From Alkalihalophilus pseudofirmus OF4 (lineage in GTDB: Bacteria > Bacillota > Bacilli > Bacillales > Bacillaceae_D): a DNA stretch of 64,000 bases. How positions within the stretch are numbered: the first letter of the stretch is position 1; each line of letters starts with the position of its first letter. The stretch covers positions 1,984,001 to 2,048,000 of the forward strand of contig NC_013791.2 in NCBI RefSeq assembly GCF_000005825.2, written 5' to 3'. A model generated the notes under the pieces. It had not been told where the DNA came from, did no database searches, and was given only the letters and a program-made list of their open reading frames with translations. A program made the position numbers and the translations under genes. Below are positions 1 to 7,725 of the stretch, piece by piece.

Positions 1-810
1 TCGTTCTAGTCCTGTCATAGGCAGGAACGAAGCAATATCAACTCCGATCGGATCTTCTTTTAGTCCGGCACGCTTTAACAACTTACGAGCAGATTTATTA
101 ACGAGCGTTATTTTCCCCTCTTCATCTACGGCAATAATCCCTTCATGTACCGATTCAAGCATCGCATTCCGCTCTCCTAAAATGCTTGCAATCTGTTTAG
201 GTTCAAGGCCGTATAATGTTTTCTTTATGTATCTTGCCATGAAAAAAGCCCCGAGAACCCCAGCCAGCAAGCCAAACAGCGATCCTAGCAAAATATTTCT
301 GTGGTTCTGGTTAATCATCTGATCAATATACTCAAGCGAGATCCCAACGACTACAGCCCCAATTTGTTCCCCCTCATCATCTAAAACGGGTGTAAAGGAC
401 CGAAGTGAAGTAGTTAGAGTTCCTTCGGAGATTGAGCTATACTCTTGATTTAAAAAGACCTCTTTCTCATCACCGCCTTCAAACGGTTGGCCGACCATCT
501 CCTCATTTGGATGGGAATAACGGATACCGTTCATATCTAACACGACCACAAACAGCACCTCAGCAGAGCTTCGTACACGATTGGCATATACTTGTACGGC
601 ATCTGTTTCTTGGTTTTCTAACCCACTTATCACAATATCAGAATCAGCAACAATCCTAGCTGTCGTAAGAGCCTTCTCTTCTTCATAACGCATGCTGTTC
701 TCATTAATCGACCTTGAGACTAAGAGGTCTGTGATAAACAAAGATAATAAAACGACCATACATACAAGCAGCAGAATCACGGTACGAAGCTTTACTTTTC
801 TCATCAACAT
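1..810 (-). CDS. DcuS/CitA-type sensor histidine kinase, N-terminal part
   Basis: The frame is open from an ATG at 810 to the window edge, so only the first 270 residues are seen and the kinase core lies outside. A membrane segment spans about residues 11-30, an extracellular sensor domain about 31-170, a second membrane segment about 173-192, and a PAS-like domain begins near residue 205. The extracellular part (SDIVISGLEN near 58-66, RYSHPNEEMVGQPF near 97-110) is typical of the family that senses C4-dicarboxylates or citrate. An AGAAGGG site precedes the ATG by 6-7 bases. A second ATG six bases downstream is less well spaced. The family is clear, but the ligand cannot be told from this fragment. 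Confidence 0.8.
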   Translation of the reverse strand, partial: MLMRKVKLRTVILLLVCMVVLLSLFITDLLVSRSINENSMRYEEEKALTTARIVADSDIVISGLENQETDAVQVYANRVRSSAEVLFVVVLDMNGIRYSHPNEEMVGQPFEGGDEKEVFLNQEYSSISEGTLTTSLRSFTPVLDDEGEQIGAVVVGISLEYIDQMINQNHRNILLGSLFGLLAGVLGAFFMARYIKKTLYGLEPKQIASILGERNAMLESVHEGIIAVDEEGKITLVNKSARKLLKRAGLKEDPIGVDIASFLPMTGLER

Positions 811-920
811 TCTAACCCTTCTCTCAAAACATCATTAGTTGATATTGTAACGGTTGTTTCTTTTTTTAGAAAGATTCAACTGCAAAAAGTTTCTTATCGT
901 TAAAGTAATTGAAGCTAAAC

Positions 921-951
921 AACTCCCGGATATCAGAAGATCCCGAGAGTT
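921..951 (-). terminator. Weak hairpin downstream of uvrX
   Basis: Just past the uvrX stop, the minus strand forms AACTC(T)CGG..AT / ATCCGGGAGTT with an eight-base loop and one bulge. Only a short U-poor tail follows, so termination may be inefficient. The same 147-base gap carries the promoter of the sensor kinase. Confidence 0.35.
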
Positions 952-957
952 TCTCAC

Positions 958-2235
958 TTACTTTTTATGTCCGGCGATCAAGCCGCTCCTATGTCTCGTT
1001 GTCCCGCCTTTTGTATACGAGCTTGCACGAAGAATCGCTGTTGCCCCGTACTTTTCTCGAATTGAATCCATCACATAACCAAGCTCCCGCTTACGAGTCA
1101 CTTCTTCCTCATCTACAAATAGAGATAACTGGCGCTCGGTATCCGGCTGTACTTTTGAAAGGGCCACATACACCTGCCTAACCGTTTCCCCGTGATAATG
1201 TTTGTTTAAAAGTTTTAAACAGGCATTGTAAATATCGAGCGTGCTGTTTGTCGGCTCATCAACTGTGAGCTGCCGGGAAAACCCTCCCCCGCCTTCGTTT
1301 TTACTATAGCCTAGACCAAGGCTGATCGTTCGGCCTGCTGCTCTTTTTTTCCTTGCACGGCGCACAACCTCCTCACACATTTCAAGAATAACCGTTTTAA
1401 TTTCTTCGGTCCCGACATAATCTCTAAGTAAAATTTGACCGACGGAATAGCTTTTCGATTTAATTTTTGCTGGCTTATGAATGTCACTGACATCGATTCC
1501 CCACGCATGCTGATACAACTGCTGTCCCATCACTTTGCCGAATTTAAATTCAAGACGTTTAAGAGAGGAATTCGCAAGCTGTGCGACCGAGCGGATTCCC
1601 ATATTCATTAATGTTTTCTCATAGCGGCGCCCAATCCCCCACATATCTGATAATGGCTGAATTCTCCACAGCTTCGTTTCAACGTCCTCATAATCCCAGT
1701 GGGCAAAATGATCCTCCTGCTTTTTAGCCTCGATGTCTAAAGCTACTTTAGATAAAAGCATATTGCAAGAAGATGAGCCGACAGCAAGCGTTAATCCGAA
1801 GCATGATTTAATCGACTGCTGCAGCATACGTGCAAATTCACGCTGATTCTCCCTTCCTTGATGAAGCTTTGAGGTAAGTTTAATAAACGCCTCATCAATC
1901 GAATACACAAAGATGTCCTCTGGCGGAACATATTGCTCCATATGTAATGTAATCTCGGTCGAAATTTTTAAAAACTCCTCCATTTCCGCGTTCACAACGA
2001 CGATATCAGGATCTTTTGGAATCTCGAACAGCCTTGAACCAGTTTTGATGCCCATTTCTTTTAATTTAGGTGTCGCCGCAAGCACCACACTTCCGTTACG
2101 TTTTGTATCTCCAACGACAGCAAGCTTTGTTACAAACGGGTGCAGACCAAGCTTCACAGCCGACACACTCGCATAAAAACTCTTTAAATCACAGCATAAA
2201 TAAGACTGTTTAGGGAATGCTTCATAATTGAACAT
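958..2235 (-). CDS. uvrX: Y-family DNA polymerase, UvrX/YqjW type
   Basis: This 425-residue translesion polymerase of the UmuC/DinB superfamily would copy damaged DNA during the SOS response. The catalytic carboxylates are visible: D16 in CDLKSFYA and D114-E115 in YSIDEAF. A helix-hairpin-helix and little-finger region follow from about residue 200, and the C-terminus (GTTRHRSGLIAGH) is typical of the Bacillus UvrX/YqjW subfamily rather than DinB. The ATG has an AAGGGGGAAG ribosome site. A LexA-type box lies 40 bases upstream. In B. subtilis the homologue pairs with a YolD-family gene; here the YolD gene lies 3 kb away with its own LexA-like box. No damage to the reading frame is visible. Confidence 0.88.
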   Translation of the reverse strand: MFNYEAFPKQSYLCCDLKSFYASVSAVKLGLHPFVTKLAVVGDTKRNGSVVLAATPKLKEMGIKTGSRLFEIPKDPDIVVVNAEMEEFLKISTEITLHMEQYVPPEDIFVYSIDEAFIKLTSKLHQGRENQREFARMLQQSIKSCFGLTLAVGSSSCNMLLSKVALDIEAKKQEDHFAHWDYEDVETKLWRIQPLSDMWGIGRRYEKTLMNMGIRSVAQLANSSLKRLEFKFGKVMGQQLYQHAWGIDVSDIHKPAKIKSKSYSVGQILLRDYVGTEEIKTVILEMCEEVVRRARKKRAAGRTISLGLGYSKNEGGGGFSRQLTVDEPTNSTLDIYNACLKLLNKHYHGETVRQVYVALSKVQPDTERQLSLFVDEEEVTRKRELGYVMDSIREKYGATAILRASSYTKGGTTRHRSGLIAGHKK

Positions 2236-2263
2236 CCTACTTCCCCCTTTTTCTCTCTTTAAG

Positions 2264-2289
2264 CTTATTATACACGAACAAACGTTCTT
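2264..2289 (-). promoter_or_regulatory. SOS promoter of uvrX with LexA box
   Basis: CGAAC-AAAC-GTTCT at 2275-2288 fits the Bacillus LexA (DinR) consensus CGAACnnnnGTTCG with one end mismatch. A TATAAT -10 hexamer on the minus strand sits directly downstream (GTGTATAAT), so the box lies between -35 and -10, as expected for repression. The -35 is weak. Confidence 0.75.
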
Positions 2290-2328
2290 ATAAACATAAA
2301 AATATTGGAGGGAGGGGTGCCGGATGCG

Positions 2329-2515
2329 ATTGCGTGAGTGTGGGCGGGAAATGCGTGGATGCTGCGGTTGATTGCGCGGGTGTTTGGCTTTATTGCGTCT
2401 GTTGGAGCAACAAATGCGTCAGTTGGTATTTTATGCGCCGAGTGGACGAGTAATTGTATAGATTCATCTGCCAATTGCGTCGATGTCAGGCTTAATTGCG
2501 TCAGTTTCCTTATCG
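2329..2515 (+). repeat. 21-bp phased element, copy A
   Basis: Nine degenerate units each begin W(T/A)TGCG or a close variant. The T of each TGCG core lies at 2331, 2352, 2373, 2394, 2415, 2434, 2455, 2476 and 2497, so the spacing is 21 bp except for one 19-bp step. Two further TGCG matches at 2325 and 2363 are off-phase. Clear units include ATTGCGTCGATG and ATTGCGTCAGTT. The element fills the gap between the uvrX promoter and the uspA terminator. The four other full copies share the same unit number and the same position of the short step. A frame through it stays open on both strands but has no ribosome site. Confidence 0.85.
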
Positions 2516-2540
2516 AGCTTCACACCATAAACTCCACAAT

Positions 2541-2571
2541 AAAAAAAGCTGATACTACACTTAGTACCAGC
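2541..2571 (-). terminator. Terminator of uspA
   Basis: On the minus strand GCTGGTACTA-AGTG-TAGTATCAGC is followed by TTTTTTATT: a ten-base stem with one mismatch and a good U tract, 16 bases past the uspA stop. Confidence 0.85.
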
Positions 2572-2586
2572 CTCTCTACCACCTAT

Positions 2587-3003
2587 TTACTTCACAATCA
2601 TGACCGGACATTCCACTCGCTTCGCCACTTTATGGCTGACGCTTCCGAGCACCATTGTCTGAAGGTTATTTAATCCGCGGCTGCCAATAACCAAGCACCC
2701 ATATTCACCTTTATTGGCAAAATCAACGATTGCAGGTCCTGGCTCACCGCGTAAAACGTGGATCGTGCACGAGATGCCTTCATCTTCAAAAAGCTCTGCA
2801 ATTCCTCTAACTTTTTCTTTTCTTGCATAGTCCATTTCTTCTTTACTCGCATGGTGCAAGACGTCTTGTCTAGAAGATGAACCGCTTACAACATAGACAA
2901 TATCAACTTTCCCCTCTTTAGGATCCAGTAATGTTCTTGCCTCTTTCGCAGCTCTGAATGAGTGCTCTGAACCATCTGCAGCCAATAGTATTTTGCGATA
3001 CAT
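2587..3003 (-). CDS. Universal stress protein, UspA family
   Basis: This 138-residue single-domain Usp has the Rossmann-like fold core: MYRKILLAADGS at the start with D10, and the ATP-binding signature G-x2-G-x9-G-S at G107, G110 and G120-S121 (GSRG...LGS). It should be an ATP-binding, dimeric cytoplasmic protein. It begins 72 bases after the sulP stop on the same strand with an AAGGAGAATG ribosome site and ends at a strong terminator, so the two genes probably form one transcript. SulP transporters are often followed by a Usp gene, which suggests a role tuned to anion or bicarbonate uptake, although the ligand and partner are not known. Confidence 0.9.
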   Translation of the reverse strand: MYRKILLAADGSEHSFRAAKEARTLLDPKEGKVDIVYVVSGSSSRQDVLHHASKEEMDYARKEKVRGIAELFEDEGISCTIHVLRGEPGPAIVDFANKGEYGCLVIGSRGLNNLQTMVLGSVSHKVAKRVECPVMIVK

Positions 3004-3075
3004 GATTCATTCTCCTTTTATATTTATTAAAAGGTTGATTGCAATCTCTTACAATCAACCTCTCTTTATAAATGA

Positions 3076-4536
3076 TTAATGTCCAGATGCTTTAGATAAG
3101 CCTCCGATACGTTCTTTTAACTGTTCGCTTTCGCTGTTAAGGCCAGCGTAGCTTACTTTAATATCATTTTGTTCAAACTTTGATTCAATCTTGTCAAACG
3201 CACCAATAGCTGAATCATCCCATAAATGAGCTTCTGACAAGTCAAGAACAACTTCCTTTATATCTTCTTTGTAATCAAATTTATTAATTAAATCTGTTAC
3301 CGAAGCGAAGAAAATTTGCCCTCTGATGCGGTAGATCCTCTTAGCACTCGACTGTCCTCTAATTCCTTCGACATCTACTTTAGAAATTTTCGCAGCGAAG
3401 AAAATCGCACTTAGAAGTACACCAGCAAATACACCAATTGCTAAGTTATGCGTGATAACAACTGTTGCAACCGTTACGATCATAACGATGGCATCTGTAC
3501 GCGGCACTTTATTAATGTGGCGGATTGAACCCCAATCAAACGTACTAATGGATACCATGAACATAACCCCGACTAAAGCAGCCATTGGAATTTGAACAAC
3601 AAGGCCACCTAATACCAAGATCAAGAACATAAGCACTACACCTGCAACAAGTGCTGATAAACGCCCACGTCCGCCTGACTTCACGTTGATCACCGATTGA
3701 CCAATCATGGCGCAACCAGCCATACCGCCGAAGAAACCAGCTACAATATTTGCAATCCCTTGTCCGCGGCTCTCTTTATTCTTATCACTTTCCGTATCTG
3801 TCATATCATCAACAATATTCGCCGTCAGTAATGATTCAAGGAGACCAACAATCGCTAATGCGAATGAATAAGGAAGGATAATCATGAGTGTTTCTAAATT
3901 AAACGGGATTTGCGGAATCAAGAACATCGGAAGTGCTTGCTGCAGCGCACCCATATCCCCTACTGTACGAACATCAATGTTCATAAAAATAACAAATGCT
4001 GTAATCGCTACAATTGCTGCTAGAGCTGATGGCACAGCCTTTGTTACACGCGGCAGCAAATAAATAATCGCAAGTGTCACAGCAACTAATGCATACATGA
4101 CCCATGTCGCGTCTACAAATTGATCAAGCTGAGCCATAAAGATCAGGATGGCAAGGGCATTTACGAAGCCAACCATAACAGACCTAGGCACAAAACGCAT
4201 AAATCTAGCAAGCTTGAAAATCCCAAAAATAATTTGAATGATTCCCGTTAAAATCGTAGCTGCAAGTAAGTATTGCAGCCCGTGCTCAGCAACAAGTGTA
4301 ACCATAACTAGCGCCATAGCCCCTGTTGCAGCTGAGATCATACCAGGTCGTCCACCTACAAAGGCGATCACCACCGCAATACAAAAAGAGGCATACAGCC
4401 CAACCATCGGGTCCACTCCGGCAATGATGGAAAAGGCAATCGCCTCTGGGATTAATGCTAGTGCGACGACTAGTCCCGCTAGCACATCTCCCCGTACATT
4501 TCCAAACCATTCTTGCTTAATTGATTCGATATTCAA
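3076..4536 (-). CDS. SulP family anion permease with STAS domain
   Basis: This 486-residue inner-membrane transporter starts with the SulP hallmark region ([19 protein letters not shown], near residues 18-36). It has ten or more membrane segments to about residue 390 and ends with a cytoplasmic STAS domain ([20 protein letters not shown]). The family exchanges or symports sulfate, bicarbonate or related anions with Na+ or H+. Length and domain order match the compact bacterial BicA/YbaR type. The start is TTG at 4536, preceded by GAGGTG. A co-transcribed Usp follows. The substrate cannot be read from the sequence. In an alkaliphile, bicarbonate uptake is a reasonable guess, but sulfate is equally possible. 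Confidence 0.9.
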   Translation of the reverse strand: MNIESIKQEWFGNVRGDVLAGLVVALALIPEAIAFSIIAGVDPMVGLYASFCIAVVIAFVGGRPGMISAATGAMALVMVTLVAEHGLQYLLAATILTGIIQIIFGIFKLARFMRFVPRSVMVGFVNALAILIFMAQLDQFVDATWVMYALVAVTLAIIYLLPRVTKAVPSALAAIVAITAFVIFMNIDVRTVGDMGALQQALPMFLIPQIPFNLETLMIILPYSFALAIVGLLESLLTANIVDDMTDTESDKNKESRGQGIANIVAGFFGGMAGCAMIGQSVINVKSGGRGRLSALVAGVVLMFLILVLGGLVVQIPMAALVGVMFMVSISTFDWGSIRHINKVPRTDAIVMIVTVATVVITHNLAIGVFAGVLLSAIFFAAKISKVDVEGIRGQSSAKRIYRIRGQIFFASVTDLINKFDYKEDIKEVVLDLSEAHLWDDSAIGAFDKIESKFEQNDIKVSYAGLNSESEQLKERIGGLSKASGH

Positions 4537-4860
4537 TTCAGCACCTCTTTCTATTAAATTGTTAAACTTTTTTTACGACTTTCGACTCTCACGAAAGCCA
4601 AGGCCCGTTTTCAACAGAATGAATCATACCACAAAGTTACATAAAACCTAAAATCCGATGTAAGCGGGAACAAATATACTTTTTATCGTTCAAACATCCG
4701 ATTTCGTCCATATTCTCTTCTTTTGAATGAATCACCTTTTAATTACTTTTGAATTAAACCATTTATAACTGAGTATAAATATCTCTAATGAATAGGCACA
4801 AAATCGAATTATATAGTATGATAAAAGGAAGGTTAGCTTTGATTCGGAGGGACTTATCGT
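4537..4860. promoter_or_regulatory. Divergent promoter region, sulP and HTH gene
   Basis: This is a 324-base gap without a gene. Toward sulP, a TATGAT -10 candidate (minus strand, 4623-4628) opens a leader of about 80 bases that contains a small hairpin at 4579-4597 (CTTTCG/CGAAAG). Toward the HTH gene, a TATGAT -10 lies at 4817-4822, 38 bases before the start. No riboswitch that I can recognise and no repeat unit are present. Confidence 0.45.
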
Positions 4861-5043
4861 ATGGAGAAAGAGATTATGACGGTTACTCAGGTCGCTGAGT
4901 ATTTACAATTAAGTGAAGTGTCTACGTATAAATTAGTTCAAGAAGGAAAGATTCCTGCTTTTAAGATCGGCAGACATTGGCGCGTAAAAAAAGAAGACTT
5001 GAATGAATTTATTGAACGATTGAAAAAAGGGGAACGGATTTAA
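4861..5043 (+). CDS. Excisionase-type helix-turn-helix protein
   Basis: This 60-residue protein is a single winged-helix/MerR-like (HTH_17, 'DNA-binding, excisionase family') domain: MTVTQVAEYLQLS near 6-18, recognition helix VSTYKLVQEGKIP, then the wing FKIGRHWRVKKEDLNEFI. It has a strong GGAGGG ribosome site and its own terminator. Despite the family name there is no integrase, attachment site or phage gene nearby. Stand-alone versions of this domain are widespread in Bacillaceae and are thought to be small DNA-binding regulators. Its target is unknown; the divergent sulP promoter is one candidate. Confidence 0.85.
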   Translation: MEKEIMTVTQVAEYLQLSEVSTYKLVQEGKIPAFKIGRHWRVKKEDLNEFIERLKKGERI

Positions 5044-5051
5044 AGAGCATA

Positions 5052-5098
5052 AAGATCTAACAAGGAGGATGGTAGCTACTTGTTAGGTCTTCTTTGTT
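5052..5098 (+). terminator. Terminator of the HTH gene
   Basis: AAGATCTAACAAG pairs with CTTGTTAGGTCTT (13-base stem, one G-U pair, 14-base loop) and is followed by TTCTTTGTTTTG, eight bases past the stop. Confidence 0.8.
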
Positions 5099-5134
5099 TT
5101 GCAGTTAAAGAGAACAACATTCCCTAAAAAGAAG

Positions 5135-5321
5135 ATTGCGTCAGTCTTGTTTTCAAATGTGCTGGTTTATGAGGTTAATGCGCGGGTGTTTCGCTTTATT
5201 CCATGGGTTCAAGCTTCTATTGAGTCAGTTGGCTTTTATTGCGCCCCTTCAAGGAATTATTGCGTCTCTATTATCATGAATTGTACTCACTCCTCTTTTA
5301 ATTGCGTCACTTTCCGGGTAT
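5135..5321 (+). repeat. 21-bp phased element, copy B
   Basis: The nine unit cores lie at 5137, 5158, 5179, 5200, 5221, 5240, 5261, 5282 and 5303. Steps are 21 bp, with the single 19-bp step again between units 5 and 6. Unit 1 reads ATTGCGTCAGTC, unit 3 AATGCGCGGGTGTTT (almost identical to unit 3 of copy A) and unit 9 ATTGCGTCACTT. The element lies between the HTH terminator and the LexA-type promoter of the YolD gene and fills most of this 332-base gap. Confidence 0.87.
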
Positions 5322-5336
5322 ACTAAACACGAAATA

Positions 5337-5350
5337 CGAACATACATTCT
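5337..5350 (+). promoter_or_regulatory. LexA-like box before the YolD gene
   Basis: CGAAC-ATAC-ATTCT is one base worse than the uvrX box in its right half but has the same spacing. It lies 26 bases before the start of the YolD-family gene, whose relatives are SOS-induced with UvrX-type polymerases. The assignment rests on the motif and the neighbouring gene. Confidence 0.6.
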
Positions 5351-5375
5351 TATAAAAGGGAGGAAGTGATGTATT

Positions 5376-5696
5376 ATGCAATATCGAGGTATGATTAAAT
5401 GGACACAGCTGGCGATACCAGAACATATGGAGATGATCCGCACAGAACGGGAAAAACGCAATCTCCCGCAAAAACCAGAACTTGATCCGCAAGCAATGGA
5501 AGAACTGATGTACATAATAGAAGAAAAAATCGCCTTGCAGCAGCCAGCAAAAGTTACTTATTGGCAGCTGCATGAAGCGCATGTGGTTGAGGGATTTGTG
5601 AAGAAGCCTTCTTCGTCCAGGAAAGTAATTGACATAATCGAAGCTGGTGGAGGTAGGAAACGGGTAGAACAAATAAACATCCTTAAAATCGAGTAA
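5376..5696 (+). CDS. YolD-like family protein
   Basis: This 106-residue protein begins with the family signature: a short N-terminus RGMIKWTQLAIPEH followed by a helical region and the YWQLHEAHVVEGFVKK segment. YolD-like proteins are companions of UvrX/YqjW polymerases in Bacillus (the yqjX-yqjW type pair) and are thought to act in the SOS response, perhaps as UmuD-like accessory factors; the biochemical role is not settled. The start at 5376 has GGGAGGAAG upstream, and an out-of-frame ATG at 5369 is not used. The LexA-like box upstream supports co-regulation with uvrX even though the genes are separated and in opposite orientation. Confidence 0.85.
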   Translation: MQYRGMIKWTQLAIPEHMEMIRTEREKRNLPQKPELDPQAMEELMYIIEEKIALQQPAKVTYWQLHEAHVVEGFVKKPSSSRKVIDIIEAGGGRKRVEQINILKIE

Positions 5697-5783
5697 TTAT
5701 ATTTAAAGCCTAACTGAAAACTGGAATATTATGCTAAAATGAACCTATAACATATAAAATACCATTCATTATGGGGGATGCGG

Positions 5784-6158
5784 ATGAAAAAGGCTATTGG
5801 AATTGGAATATTATTTATGCTATTTCTTATTCTCACTGCTTGCGGGAAAGATACGGTGAAGTTTAGCGGGCAAGGCGACCAGTGGGAGGCGACTTATACC
5901 GCTCATATTTATGAGGAGAATAGTGAACAGACTGAATTTTTGATTCGCTATTTAGGTGAAGACCCTCCTGCCACTCCAGTAGACTTTGAGATTGGAAGTA
6001 TCTCAGGTAACGGGTGGGAATTAAACGAAAATGGCTCTCTATCAAGCAGTGGAAGCAGCTGCAGCGGCTGTGCGGTTACCACCCGTGATGACCGTATTGA
6101 ATTTACGATTGAATGGGACGGTCAGACTGAGAGCTTTGTTCTCGAGAATGTAAATTAA
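5784..6158 (+). CDS. Small secreted lipoprotein, unknown function
   Basis: The protein has a 19-residue lipoprotein signal peptide ending in the lipobox LTAC (Cys20), then about 105 residues predicted to be a beta-rich extracellular domain. SGSSCSGC near the C-terminal third could form a disulfide. The ATG at 5784 was chosen because GGGGG lies at proper spacing, whereas the ATG at 5778 abuts it. A bidirectional terminator follows. I do not recognise a named family. It is likely anchored on the outer face of the membrane. Confidence 0.75.
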   Translation: MKKAIGIGILFMLFLILTACGKDTVKFSGQGDQWEATYTAHIYEENSEQTEFLIRYLGEDPPATPVDFEIGSISGNGWELNENGSLSSSGSSCSGCAVTTRDDRIEFTIEWDGQTESFVLENVN

Positions 6159-6173
6159 ACGTACAGTAACATA

Positions 6174-6213
6174 AAAAAAGTGCGATTCTAGATCCTGAGA
6201 ATCGCACTTTTTT
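6174..6213. terminator. Bidirectional terminator
   Basis: AAAAAAAGTGCGATTCT pairs with AGAATCGCACTTTTTTT around a short loop, giving U tracts on both strands. It serves the lipoprotein gene and the convergent acetyltransferase gene. Confidence 0.92.
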
Positions 6214-6221
6214 TATAAACA

Positions 6222-6677
6222 TTACAGTTTCAATTTTAATCCCTCATGCGTGGCTTCAAATCCTAACCGTTCATAAAAGCGCAGGGCATCAGATCTTTCT
6301 TTATCTGTTGTCAGTTGTATCACATGACAGCCTCGTTGTTTTGCTCGATTGATTGCCCATATAATTAGCTCGCTGCCAACCCCTTGCCCCCGTACGGATG
6401 CGGCTGTTCTCACACCTTCTACCGTTGCCCTCCATCCTCCTTGATGCGTTAAATAAGGTGTAAACGTTAGTTGTTGCACACCTACGACAGTCTCCTCTTT
6501 GCAGGCAACGATTAACTCATTATTTGGATCAGACTTGATTGAATGGAAGGCGTTTATGTAACTTTCTGGGAGTGGTTGTTCATACTTTTCTCGTTTGCTG
6601 CCTAATACATCGTCAGCAAGCATATACACAATCGAATCCAAATCACCTTCTGTTGCTAGTCTAAAATGAATGTCCAT
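6222..6677 (-). CDS. GNAT family N-acetyltransferase
   Basis: This 151-residue single GNAT domain should transfer acetyl from acetyl-CoA to an amine. The acetyl-CoA loop (motif A) is visible as VRTAASVRGQGVGSELIIWAI near residues 88-108, and motif B as the DALRFYERLGFEATHEGLKL tail, which resembles the bacterial PhnO/histone acetyltransferase HPA2-like group. The start has GAGGAGGG upstream. It is the last gene before a terminator and lies 38 bases from the next acetyltransferase, so co-transcription is likely. The substrate is unknown. Confidence 0.88.
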   Translation of the reverse strand: MDIHFRLATEGDLDSIVYMLADDVLGSKREKYEQPLPESYINAFHSIKSDPNNELIVACKEETVVGVQQLTFTPYLTHQGGWRATVEGVRTAASVRGQGVGSELIIWAINRAKQRGCHVIQLTTDKERSDALRFYERLGFEATHEGLKLKL

Positions 6678-6715
6678 TTTAATCTTCCCTCCTCAACTAA
6701 AATAATAGGAAGTTA

Positions 6716-7231
6716 CTAATTACATTTCACTTCCATCAACCACTCTCTTCCCTCATTGATCTGCTTCACTTTTCTAAATCTACATTTCTCATAACACTTT
6801 ATCGCTCTAACATTCGATACCGCTGGATCGACAATCACGGTATCCGCTCCAGTTTCCTCAATAACCTTCCTGACAAAAGAGGAAACCATTATGGTGCCTA
6901 TCCCTTTATTAAACAAAGCAGGCTCGCCAATAAATTGATCCATCCCATACACCTTGAGACTATGACCGTATCCAAATTCATTATATTTCTCTTCAGCAAG
7001 CTTGTAATACTGCATAAAGCCAATCGGCGTGCCTTGCCACTCGACGATAAAAGGAGGTACTTTCACTTCTCCCTGCACACGCGGTTCGTACTTTTGCTTT
7101 ACTTGCTCAAATGAAAAAGGGGCATTCACATCACCATAGTATTCTAATACCTCATTAGTACTTAGCCACTTTGCCATGATTGAAAAATTCTCTTGAGTCA
7201 TTTTTCGGATATGAATATTATGATTTTCCAT
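6716..7231 (-). CDS. GNAT acetyltransferase, AAC(6')-like
   Basis: This 171-residue protein has the layout of the aminoglycoside 6'-N-acetyltransferase-like branch: a GMDQFIGEP segment before the acetyl-CoA loop (LFNKGIGTIMVSSFV, near 107-121), then DTVIVDPAVSNVRAIKCYEKCRF. Similar chromosomal proteins are common in Bacillus and are not proof of aminoglycoside resistance. Its start overlaps the end of the DinB-like gene by 14 bases, so the two are translationally linked. Confidence 0.85.
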   Translation of the reverse strand: MENHNIHIRKMTQENFSIMAKWLSTNEVLEYYGDVNAPFSFEQVKQKYEPRVQGEVKVPPFIVEWQGTPIGFMQYYKLAEEKYNEFGYGHSLKVYGMDQFIGEPALFNKGIGTIMVSSFVRKVIEETGADTVIVDPAVSNVRAIKCYEKCRFRKVKQINEGREWLMEVKCN

Positions 7232-7688
7232 GTTCAGTTCTCCCTATAAAATGAGCTGAAACAGGCTTTAATTCAAGCTCCCTTGCCCAGACTGATAATT
7301 GGCCTATATGGTGAATGTCATGAGCAATGACGTGGTGAAGGATCTCATCTTTAGTATAAGATTGATTTTCCCAGGACACATTTACACGCTCATCTTTGTT
7401 TGCAAATAACCCTTCTTCCATAAACTCCATGATTTCAGCCCGGCAGTCATTAGAAAGCTTTTTCAATTGTTCCAGCGTATCGTATTGTTCAAATGGAATA
7501 ACTTCATCCTCTTTGCCTTGAATGGCTCTAATCCAGCTGTATTCTACCTCAATAACATGAAACAGTGTATATAGTATACTGCCTGGTCCGCCAGTGCGCG
7601 GTTTGAGCATCTCTTCCCTTGATATCTGCCTGCACCATTCGAGCCATTCCTCTCTCACTTGCCAGATGTACTCAAAAAAAGATTGCAT
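7218..7688 (-). CDS. DinB family protein
   Basis: This is a four-helix bundle of about 156 residues. The metal-binding histidines typical of the DinB/YfiT superfamily are visible: one in LFHVIEVEYSW (near 44) and a pair in HHVIAHDIHHIGQL (near 135-145). In Firmicutes such proteins include thiol-dependent S-transferases and stress proteins; members named DinB are DNA-damage inducible, but no LexA box is seen here. The second ATG, preceded by GAGGTG, is preferred over the TTG three bases earlier. The gene overlaps the AAC-like gene downstream. Confidence 0.82.
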   Translation of the reverse strand: MQSFFEYIWQVREEWLEWCRQISREEMLKPRTGGPGSILYTLFHVIEVEYSWIRAIQGKEDEVIPFEQYDTLEQLKKLSNDCRAEIMEFMEEGLFANKDERVNVSWENQSYTKDEILHHVIAHDIHHIGQLSVWARELELKPVSAHFIGRTEHGKS

Positions 7689-7725
7689 CAAATCACCTCA
7701 TCCATTATTGCTTGTTTACCTATTG

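Noticed and set aside
2329-2515. CRISPR-like array
   Set aside because: Units are degenerate and contiguous at 21 bp with no identical repeats or spacers, and no cas genes are present.
2338-2673. Open frame of 111 codons across phased element A
   Set aside because: It is an artefact of the 21-bp period (seven codons) and continues antisense into uspA; it has no ribosome site, and the same DNA is open on the other strand as well.
5099-5326. Open frame of 75 codons across phased element B
   Set aside because: It has no ribosome site, begins inside the terminator region, and equals the repeat; treated as part of the element.
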